Source of the DNA: Zanthoxylum bungeanum | Taxonomy: Eukaryota > Streptophyta > Magnoliopsida > Sapindales > Rutaceae | Reading direction: 5' to 3' | NCBI GenBank assembly: GCA_019454045.1 | Contig: SKCR01038142.1 | Coordinates: 1-64,000 of the forward strand | DNA: 64,000 bases | Shown here: piece after piece, positions 26,008 to 34,253 of the stretch | Layout: every line of letters begins with the position of its first letter | Numbering within the stretch: the first letter of the stretch is position 1 | Position numbers and translations under genes: made by a program | The notes under the pieces: generated by a model | Databases searched by the model: none | What the model was told of the DNA's origin: nothing | Seen by the model: only the letters and a program-made list of their open reading frames with translations

Positions 26008-26661
26008 TTAAAGGTTAAGATCCAGATTAACACGACGCCTCTTACCACGATCGTCCTCGGACCAATTTATCTTTGAAAGGATAGGGTCAACTTGTGGTTC
26101 ATAGGCTAAGAGTTGGTCTATTAGATCCGGAGCAGTTCTGGCAGTAAAGAGGAGTTCTTTCAAAGGTTTTGACACGAACCCATTTCTCAGGGCATCATCA
26201 AGAAACACACAAAGAAAATCATAAAATCCATCAACGTTAAACAGCCCAATTGGTTTCTGGTGTATGTTCAGGTTCGCCCAAGATAGTACTATAAAAATTT
26301 CCTCCAATGTACCCAAGCCACCTGGCAAAGCAATAAAAGCATCAGCACGATTAATCATTTCTACCAGTCGTTCAGACATACCTGGCACGATCAGTTCATC
26401 TCCGTTTGATGATCCAATAAGATTTGCCTCTACCAAGGGTTTTGGGATGATTCCCAAAACGTGACTGCCTCCCTCCTGTACAGTATTTGAAACGATCCCC
26501 ATTAGTCCAAGATTGCCTCCGCCATATATTAAGTGCATATTCCTTGCAGCTAAGACTCGACCCAATTCCTGTGCTGTTTCTACGTATTGTGGCTTAACAC
26601 CAACACTACTACCGCAAAACACACAGATGTTCTCAACTCGTCTTCTTGAAGTGGCTTCCAT
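26008..26661 (-). CDS. LOG: LOG-family cytokinin riboside 5'-monophosphate phosphoribohydrolase, intronless, inside element A
   Basis: A 217-codon frame. The family releases the active cytokinin base from its nucleotide (for example isopentenyladenine riboside monophosphate) in one step. Visible motifs: CVFCGS (residues 13-18), the Rossmann-type GGGNLGLMG (47-55), GIIPK (70-74), MSERLVEM with the family arginine at 98, and the signature PGGLGTLEE (113-121). Full family length, no stop or frameshift. I chose the ATG at 26661; the open frame extends upstream only from a TTG. The tail ends KRRRVNLDLNL, a basic patch plus an LxLxL motif. Plant LOG genes normally have several introns; this has none, so it is probably a captured cDNA. 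It lies in sense with the element, 72 bases below a TTTTCAG acceptor-like site. Activity is not proven. Confidence 0.93.
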   Translation of the reverse strand: MEATSRRRVENICVFCGSSVGVKPQYVETAQELGRVLAARNMHLIYGGGNLGLMGIVSNTVQEGGSHVLGIIPKPLVEANLIGSSNGDELIVPGMSERLVEMINRADAFIALPGGLGTLEEIFIVLSWANLNIHQKPIGLFNVDGFYDFLCVFLDDALRNGFVSKPLKELLFTARTAPDLIDQLLAYEPQVDPILSKINWSEDDRGKRRRVNLDLNL

Positions 26662-26730
26662 TTTTATATGTATTTCTTTCTCAACTCTGGATGCCTTCAA
26701 AAGTGCAATGACGGGCTGAATTTATAGTAC

Positions 26731-26733
26731 CTG
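26731..26733 (-). promoter_or_regulatory. Splice-acceptor-like site before LOG (element A)
   Basis: The minus strand reads CACCCTTTTCAG then GTACTATAAA, 70 bases before the LOG ATG. The same site is at 45387-45389 in B. The pyrimidine run plus CAG resembles a plant 3' splice site; use is inferred. Confidence 0.5.
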
Positions 26734-26922
26734 AAAAGGGTGAGTAATAATAGCACTAGTATCTTCCAGATGACGTTTGTTAGCTAAAAAACAAAAGAAA
26801 TCGTGAAAGGTCAAAAAGTCTGGATCCTGTCTACGAAAACAAAACAACACAACAAATCACAATTATTAAGAAAAGACAAAGAGATATAATATTTACAAGA
26901 AAAGTAACGGCTTGATTGACGT

Positions 26923-27408
26923 CTATGCGTCAGGGACAAACTTCCCATCCAATTTTCTTATAAATTGGCAAACAGGGTCTTTTTGAGTCAGATTCTCGAG
27001 ACTTAACAGTTGTCTTTCCTTTTGGAATTGTGCATATAACATGCGAATTTCATGATACACACATCCACTGGGATGCGTCTCAAGAGTTTTAAATATGTCA
27101 TCCAAAGACTCCTTACTCAAGGCATCCCTAATGAAGTTAATCTTATCTTCGCGGTTATCGGACACCATTCCTAAAGAACGACAATGAGTATTACAAAACA
27201 TGTGAGCACATAGCAGATGTGAAATAAAAGAGTCAGAAGACTCACCTGCCAATCGGACCCGTGCTTCAATTAACCAACGAATGTCAGTAGGAATACATTT
27301 GATCATCAGTAATCTCATCCGTTCCAAGTGAGCTTTGTAGACTTTCATCAGAGATTTTTGAGGGAGAGAAGGGAATTGCTTGCGAAGATTTGCGAGAGCT
27401 TCTTCCAT
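26923..27408 (-). CDS. Unrecognised 161-aa ORF of element A
   Basis: I do not recognise this protein. The ATG at 27408 is the first codon after a GTTTAATTTTTGCAG acceptor-like site (27425-27427). The product is soluble-looking and mainly helical by composition, with no membrane segment. It has a cysteine/histidine cluster (CAHMFCNTHC, about residues 67-76) that might bind metal, and ends KLDGKFVPDA. It lies in sense between the integrase-tail remnant and LOG. Element B has no counterpart in this position. It could be a second captured gene piece or an accessory ORF of the kind found after pol in Athila/Tat elements; it does not look like an envelope protein. The full-length open frame beside a decayed gag-pol is notable. 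Confidence 0.6.
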   Translation of the reverse strand: MEEALANLRKQFPSLPQKSLMKVYKAHLERMRLLMIKCIPTDIRWLIEARVRLAGESSDSFISHLLCAHMFCNTHCRSLGMVSDNREDKINFIRDALSKESLDDIFKTLETHPSGCVYHEIRMLYAQFQKERQLLSLENLTQKDPVCQFIRKLDGKFVPDA

Positions 27409-27424
27409 CTTGAAATGACTAAAC

Positions 27425-27427
27425 CTG
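27425..27427 (-). promoter_or_regulatory. Splice-acceptor-like site before the 161-aa ORF (element A)
   Basis: The minus strand reads GTTTAATTTTTGCAG then GTTTAGTC, 16 bases before the ATG. Element B has TTATTTTTGCAG at the matching place (43749-43751). Confidence 0.5.
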
Positions 27428-27480
27428 CAAAAATTAAACACACAAAAATAAAACACACCAGATCACAATATATACAAAAA

Positions 27481-27507
27481 TTGCATGGGTTGCCTCCCTG
27501 CTAGCGC
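27481..27507 (-). repeat. Conserved post-pol motif of A (shared with B)
   Basis: The minus strand reads AGCGCTAGCAGGGAGGCAAC and continues CCATGCAA. B has the same bases at 43658-43685. A block of this type marks the end of pol in many plant Athila/Tat elements (recalled, not searched), which fits the integrase tail ending just upstream. Confidence 0.75.
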
Positions 27508-27573
27508 TAAGTTTAGAGTCGTCAGCCAGACGTGATTTCTCGAATGTTAAGCTGGATCTGAAAGTGTAACACT

Positions 27574-30218
27574 TTATTTTTGTCGCTCAAATGATTCTCC
27601 CCAATAGTGCTTGACACGCTTGTTTTTAACCTTGAAAGTTTTGTTAGCGTCAGGATCATGTATCTCAACGGCTCTATCTGGTAAAACTTTGGTGATCACA
27701 AATGGACCTGACCACCGTGATTTTGGCTTCCATGGGAAGAATTTCACCCTTGATTTGTTTAATAGTACCTTCTGCCCTGGTTCCAGTTGTATGCACACTA
27801 AATTTTCATCATATCTTTTCTTGCCATTTTCTTTGTACAATTTGGCATCCTCAAAAGGCTGTATGTGAAATTCCTCCAATTAATTGAGCTGGTGGAACTT
27901 TTTCTCTTCTGTTGCTTGTAGTGCAAGAATTCGCTTCTTTAGTACAAAAGACGCTTTATCTTTAGGCTCCACAGGCAATTGACATGTTTTAAGTTTGTCA
28001 GTAAAACTTTGCATTGCATTGGAGTTCTGAATGGTACTGTGTATCACATCAAGTTTGAAACATTCCTCCTTCTTTTCATCATCTGGGAAATTCATGACCT
28101 TGAAAACATTGAATGTTACTTCTTGGTCCTGTACCCTCATGGTTAATTCTCCTTTTTGTACATCAATAATGGTTCGACTTGTAGCCAAGAATGGTCTCCC
28201 GAGGATGATTGACACGTCTGCGTCTTCCTCCATATCAAGGACAATAAAATCTAATGGGAAAATGAATTTGTCAACCTTGACCATCACATCCTCAACTACG
28301 CCTCTTGGAAATACGAGCGTTCTATCAGCAAGTTGTAGTGAGACTGAAGTTGGCATTGTTTCTCCAATCTGTAATTTCCTGAAAATAGAAAAAGGCATCA
28401 AGTTAACACTCGCACCTAGATCACACAGAGCCTTACCGAAGTCATGTTCTCCTATGGTGCAAGGAACAGTGAAACTGCCAGGATCTTTCAACTTTGGGGG
28501 AAGTTTCCTCTGAATGATAGCGCTGCATTCTTCTGATAATGCTACTGTCTCGTAATCTCCAATCTCCGCTTTCGTGTGAAAGAATGTCTTTCATGAATTT
28601 GGCATAGCTGGGCATTTGTTCCAACGCTTTTGCAAATGGAATGTTGATATGCAGCTTTTTGAAGATTTCCAGGAACCGAGAAAACTGCTTGTCCAATTTG
28701 TTCTTCTGAAGACGTTGAGGAAAATGTGGAGGTGGAATGATCTGTTCTTTTTCCTTTGCTTATTTTTCCTCCATCTGTTGCTTTGTTTCTTTTGGAACTT
28801 CCTCAGCAGCTGTTTTGGCTCCAACAACTTTGTTGATTTCAGTACCGCTTTTTAACATGATGGCATGACATTGCTCATTCCCCATGTTTCTTGGATTTGG
28901 CTATGTGTTGCTAGGAAGGGTACCTGTCGGTCTGTAACTCTGAGCATTTGCCAGTTTTCCAATTTGATTCTCCAGTGGTTTAATATAAGCAGATTGACTT
29001 TGAATTAATGCTGCTTGGGATTGAAACATAGCATCATATCTTGGTGCTTGAGATTGAAACATAGTATCATATCTTGCTGCTTGAGAATCGTGTTTTGCTT
29101 CTATCTTTTTCAAGTGGGTCACACTTCTGTTATTCCTGGTTCATTTGCCTGCTCCTGGATTTTGTTATGTTGCTGGAATTCAGGTGGTGGATAGTTTGCT
29201 GTTGGCCTGAATTGTTGCTCCATGAAAAATTGGGATGATTCCTCCACCCTGAGTTGTAGGTGTTGGAATATGGATTGTTCCTATGTCTGTTGAAATGTTG
29301 ACATAATTCACCGTCTCTTCAAGTTGGTTCGACTCTGGTGCTCCTCCATATGGTGAACTTGTGGATCCAGTGGTAAGAGTCTCCATGAATTTGCATATCT
29401 GATCTACTTGGCGTTGACTGCTGTATTGGCTCCACTTTCATAAATTCCTGCAATTCTTTGGATCATGCTCCTTTCTGTTGGCCACAAGGAATTGTTGTTG
29501 GCCATTTCTTCGATTAGGTCCCAGGCATGATCTTCTCCTTTTTCCATTAAAGCTCCTTTAGCAGCAGCATCGATTGTGGTAATGTTTGGACTTGAAGCCA
29601 TTTTGGAATTTCATGTTGAGGATATTTCCGGAGCAAATCTTTGTACCTTTCCCAAGCTTCGCAGAGGGATTCTGAATCTTGTTGTACAAAGGATGTGATG
29701 TCATTCCTCAGCTTTCCGGTTCTGGCTGATTGAAAGTACTTTGCAAGAAATTTGGTGGCTAAAGTGTTCCAAGTTGTGATAGAACCAGCTGGTAGTGAAT
29801 GTAGCCAAGCTTTAGCTATGTCTTTCAGGGAATATGGAAAAACTCGCAGTCTCATTGCTTCTTCTGATGCTCTGTTGTAGTTGAAAGTGCCACAAACTTC
29901 CAGGAAGTTACTGATGTGGGAATTAGGATCTTCAGTTGTATTCCCCCCGAACTGAACTGACTGCTGAATCATCTGAATGCATGTTTTGATGTCACACGCA
30001 TTTGCTGGTAATGGAGGAAGTACAATACATGAAATAAGTCTGTCAACCACCGGAATGGTTCTGTCTCGAATGAGAATTGATGGTGCAACCTCCAAAGGTT
30101 CAGGTTCCATGTTGACTAAAGCTTCTTGGCCTTCTCACCTTTCCCTTCTCAACTGTCTGATGGTTCTTTCAATTTCTGGGTCAAGCGGTCGAAGTTCAAA
30201 GCTTCTGGTTCGTCTCAT
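27574..30218 (-). pseudogene. Athila-type gag-protease remnant fused to integrase tail
   Basis: Reading leftwards: an ATG at 30218 opens gag, with a TGA at 30135-30137 (codon 28). A retrotransposon gag domain follows (30110-29547, including AWLHSLPAGSITTWNTLATK), then frameshifts near 29560, 29400 and 28580, a Gln-rich coil (LENQIGKLANAQSYRPTG), a spacer, and an aspartic protease with DLGASVNLMP (about 28420-28391). A TAA at 27878-27880 then leads straight into the integrase C-terminal region (KSRWSGPFVITKV). RT, RNase H and the integrase core, normally some 3 kb, are missing between protease and tail, in register apart from the one stop. This identifies A as a deletion derivative of a Ty3/gypsy Athila-like element. 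Confidence 0.9.
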
Positions 30219-30233
30219 GTAGTTTCTGAGAAC

Positions 30234-30236
30234 CTG
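30234..30236 (-). promoter_or_regulatory. Splice-acceptor-like site before gag (element A)
   Basis: The minus strand reads TTTTGTTTTCTTGTGTTTCAG, then GTTCTCAGAAACTAC and the gag ATG. Element B has TTCTTTTGTTTTCAG at the same place (42360-42362), suggesting a leader intron. Confidence 0.5.
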
Positions 30237-30322
30237 AAACACAAGAAAACAAAAATAAGTAAAAAGAAATTAGATACAAGTAACGTATCTAACCCCACAA
30301 CTAATAGTGAAAGATAAATAAG

Positions 30323-30340
30323 TCCCCGGCAACGACGCCA
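30323..30340 (-). other. Primer-binding site of element A (tRNA-Asp type)
   Basis: The minus strand reads TGGCGTCGTTGCCGGGGA. Plant tRNA-Asp ends in the complement of TGGCGCCGTTGCCGGGGA, so one base differs. It lies six bases after the LTR end. Athila-type elements commonly use tRNA-Asp. Confidence 0.82.
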
Positions 30341-30346
30341 AAAACT

Positions 30347-32474
30347 TGACCGGCGTAAACACACGCGTATAACGCAAGCGCACGTATCATTCAAGTAGTA
30401 TAAAAATATCGATCCCACGAGGACTTAATATCTAATCTATTAATTTTATGAGGTCAAATGATTACTAGTATCTAACAGGTTGTTGGATTGATTTGAAATG
30501 GTGACGATTCTAAATTTAAAAACAAGTAAATAAAATTGTTCGAAAGTAGATTTAAGAAAATTCAATATTAAAAACTATCTAGGGTTGTGATTCATTCTAA
30601 TATCTTTTAAAAGATGAAGTGATTATTTTATGTTTGTGTAATAAATTAGTTTACTAACCTGAAACACTAAATTATGCAAAAGCCTCTGTCGATGGTCAGA
30701 CGCAAATACCCAGTTTAACCCAATTGAACCATATGTCTATGTCAAAAAAATTATCTGGATTCATTAAGTTTAAGTTCCAATTATGGCTACCCCCACCTGA
30801 CAGGTATATGTCTATCCTGTAAGGAAATCTATTAAAGGGTTATCTATCCTCAAGGAAGATCGTGGGCTATTAAGTCTAAGGCTGAAACCTAAAATACCTA
30901 TGTCTAGTTCATTTTAGATTTACCACATCAATCTTATTGGTGATCAGACAACAAGAAGCATTAAGCTTAAGACTTAATAAGTAAACCTTTAAATTACCTA
31001 AACTATAAAATAACCCCTTATAAACCGGTGATATTAAAAGTCATCACAACTCAAGATAACTAATTTAGTTACAACACATAACTAGGGCTAGTAAAATCTT
31101 GAAAATAAAAGACATAAAGTAAAAATGCAGTAAAGTAAATACTGAAAAGTAAATTACAATAAAATAAAATGCTAAGGTAAAAGGAATTACTTTTACTACT
31201 ACTAATTTAGATATCTCCCATAATATAATATATAAACTTATGATAACATTACCAACCAGCCATAGAGGCGGTATCCTGATTAAGTCAAATTAAGTCCAAC
31301 CAGCCATTAAGGCGGTAAAAAGATTTGTCCATGAACCTGCCGTATAGGCGGTAAGAAAGTTTAATAACCAACCGACCAATCTGGCATTATCATTTTAAGT
31401 CAATATTTTAAATAGTGAATATATTATATTTAAGGGAGATTAATCTATTATATTTAAGGGAGATTAATCTAAATAGAAATAGTAAAAGAATTACCTTTCA
31501 CCCTAGCTGGGGAAGTTACCTCCTCATGGTAAATAGTAAAAACTGTAAAAAGTAAAAAAGTAAATTACTATTATTACAAAACATAATTAAAATTAATTAC
31601 AAAACTAAAAACTAAAAAACTAAAAGAAAGTAGAGAGAGAAACTCCCTCTTTACATCAAAGAGATGAGAGAGAGTGGTACAACTGAAACTGGAATTTCGC
31701 AATCTATTTATAGGGGTCAGTAGGGTTCCAGCGTCGCGACGCCAATCCAGTGTCGCTACGCCAACTTCTGTCGACGTGGCACGCTCTGGTTCGTCGGTTG
31801 CAGATTCTGGATAAGATGATAAGGTGGCAGAGTGGTTGGATCTCAATTATTGTGACACGTGGCGGCTTCTGATTGGTCGACTAGATTCTTATCCGCCACG
31901 TGTCAGATAAGGATTAGATAGCCAATAATTGATGCTGATGTGGCGGTGATGTGGCGACACGTGGGAAAGGGACTGTCGGCACCATAGAATTGCGACAAGT
32001 GGCACTTCCTGATTGGCTGATGATGACGTGGCGGTGAGGTGGCATGTTGACTCGGTCAACCTGGTGATGTGGCTGACGATGTGGAAATGACGTGGAGTGA
32101 CACATGACGATGGTGACTGTCGGCATCGTAGGATGCTGACACTTGTCACGATGCATGTTAGCAGATCGGTTGTGATGGTGACACGTGGCACGGCGCATGT
32201 TAGCAAAGTCAAACTTTTCTCAGATTCTGATTTGTGGACCCGGAGCACGTTAGCACTGTTCGGCGCACGTTAGGTGTCGCGATGCGGAAAATTACCAAAA
32301 TGCCCTTTTCGTCCAATTTTCACTGTTTTGGCCCAAATCACCTCCAGAGTGTCCTGAAACTTTATTTATCTACAAAATAACACAAAACACATCAAAATAT
32401 TCACAAAACTCAAGAAACTATACAAAATATTAGGTTAAATGAGTGGGAAATAGTGATAGATTTACCACTCATCA
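30347..32474 (-). repeat. 5' LTR of element A
   Basis: 2128 bp with the same ends as the 3' LTR (TGATGAGTGG...CGCCGGTCA). Relative to the 3' copy it has an extra palindrome unit near 31731 and an extra copied segment near 31445. It would drive transcription leftwards through gag, the 161-aa ORF and LOG. Confidence 0.88.
31705..32300 (-). promoter_or_regulatory. LTR promoter of A: TATA box and ACGT-core array
   Basis: The complement of 31705-31712 is TATAAATA. Upstream (higher coordinates) come many GACACGTGGC, GCCACGTGTC and GACGTGG units, the G-box and related sites recognised by plant bZIP and bHLH factors. Palindrome GCGTCGCGACGC lies just downstream at 31731-31742 in plus coordinates. 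The motif density is seen; inducibility is inferred. Confidence 0.65.
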
Positions 32475-32689
32475 ATCGGATTGACCCATCTCCAAAAGCC
32501 TCAAAATTTACAGGAAATCTGGCATGATGTATCTTAAACTGGACAACCTGGATTACAATCCAGCATCAAATGAAATCTAATAAAACATCAAACAAATAAA
32601 ATGACCTCAGGTCTACATAAAACTCATCAAAATCATATCCTAAGGGCTTCGTGCCCACATCATCTATCATCAAGACGCATCAAAGTCTA
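32475..32689. other. Unassigned fragment between A and LTR D
   Basis: About 215 bases flanking A, with no ORF and no match that I can see elsewhere in the window. It may be the other side of the site into which A inserted. Confidence 0.35.
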
Positions 32690-34253
32690 AGGCTGAAACC
32701 TAAAATTCCTTTGTCAAGTTTATTTTAGATTTATCAGATCAATCTTATTAATGTCCAGTTAACAAGACGCATTAAGCTTAAGACTTAATAAGTAAATCTT
32801 TAAATTCCCAAACTATAAAATAACCCCTTATAAACCGGTGATATTGGAATTCATCACAACCCAGATAAATAAATTAGTTACGACACATAACTAGGGCTAG
32901 TAAAAACTTAAAAATAAAAGACATAAAGTAAAATGTTGAAAAGTAAAAACGGTAAAGTAAATGCTGAAAAGTAAAATTACAATAAATTGAAATTCTAGGG
33001 TTAAATGATCTATTTTTACCACTACTATTTTAGATATCTCTCTTAATATAATATATTAACTTGTGATAACATTACCAACCAGCCATATAGGCGGTAACCT
33101 AATTAAGTCAAATTAAGTCCGACCTTCCATAAAGGCAGTATCAATATTTATCCATAAACCAGCCATATAGGCGGTAAATTACCAACTGACCAACCGGGCG
33201 GTATCCTTGCTTAGTCAAATTAAAACCAGTTTATAATTGATTACCAACAGACCAATATAGCGGTATCCTTGTTAAGTCAAATTTTAAGTAGTTAATATAT
33301 TATAATTAAGTGAGATTAATCTAAATAGCAGTAATAAAATTTTTACCTTTCACCCTAGCAGGGGGAAGTTACCTCCTCATAGCTGAATAATAAAAACTGA
33401 AAAAGAAAAGAAAGTAAATAAAAATTAATTACAAAACTGAAATTAAAAGAAAATTAGATACAAACTCTTTATTTAATTAGAGAATTACAGAGAGGAAGGT
33501 ACATCTAAAATTGAAATCTCAAGCTAAATTTATAGGCGTCGATAGGCCCAATGCGTCGCGACGCGCGTAGATCATTGACACGTATCGGATTGGCTCCGCG
33601 AGATCGTGACATGTGTCACTCTTATATCGGCGGCTAAATTATTAGTGTCGGAAGCATGTGATGGCGACACGTGTCCAGGCGCACGTTAGCGTGATTCGCT
33701 GAGATGTTGACACGTGGCAGTCGTATTTTAGCGTCGATGATGATTGTCGGCACCATAGGATGATGACATGTGGCGCACTATTATTGGCTGATGATTATGT
33801 GGCGGTGACATGGCAAAGTTGACTCGATCTTCTGCTGACATGGCGATGATATGGCTGACACGTGGGGTGACACATGGCGACACATGGCGATGGTGATTGT
33901 CGGCACCATAGGATGATGACACATGGCACGACGCATGTTAACAGATGGGCTGTGATGTTGACACGTGGCACGATACACGTTAGCAAAGTCAAACTTCTCA
34001 GATTCTGACACGTGTCCCCGTCGCATGTTAGCATGGAGCGGCGCAAGTTAGGCGTCGCGACGCATCAAATTACCATTTTTCCCTTTTGTGTCCTTTTTCA
34101 ATGTTTTGCCTCCAAATCACCTCCAGAATATCCTGAAACTTTATTTATCTACAAAATAACACAAAACACATCAAAATATTCATAAAACTCAAGAAACTAT
34201 ACAAAATATTAGGTCAAATGATTGGGAAATAGTGATACATTTACCACTCATCA
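32690..34253 (-). repeat. Truncated LTR D, same family as A and B
   Basis: The minus strand starts TGATGAGTGGTAAATG at 34253 and runs through the ACGT array, palindromes at 33553 and 34052, and four hairpin units. It stops at about 32690 where A's LTR would continue for several hundred bases. No internal region is attached, so it is an LTR relic. Confidence 0.85.

Larger units (their letters stand above)
22574..32474 (-). mobile_element. Element A: non-autonomous Athila-like retrotransposon carrying LOG
   Basis: A 9.9-kb element read right to left: 5' LTR (30347-32474), tRNA-Asp-type primer site, gag-protease-integrase-tail remnant, a conserved post-pol motif, an unknown 161-aa ORF, an intact LOG gene, a two-copy hairpin repeat, polypurine tract and 3' LTR (22574-24713). 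RT, RNase H and the integrase core are absent, so movement would need enzymes from another element. The LTRs differ by many small changes, so A is older than B. Flanking 5-mers are ACAGG and ATCGG, an imperfect target duplication. Confidence 0.88.

Noticed and set aside
26662..26700. N-terminal extension of the LOG frame in element A (13 codons)
   Set aside because: It begins at TTG; the ATG at 26661 matches the usual LOG N-terminus, and these bases look like untranslated leader.
26923..27408. Considered whether the 161-aa ORF is a retroviral-type envelope
   Set aside because: No signal peptide, membrane anchor or cleavage motif is visible.
30323..30340. tRNA-like sequence
   Set aside because: Only the 18-base complement of a tRNA-Asp 3' end is present, next to an LTR: a primer site, not a tRNA gene.
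22569..32479. Perfect target-site duplication for element A
   Set aside because: The flanks ACAGG and ATCGG agree at only three of five positions, so it is recorded as imperfect, not claimed.
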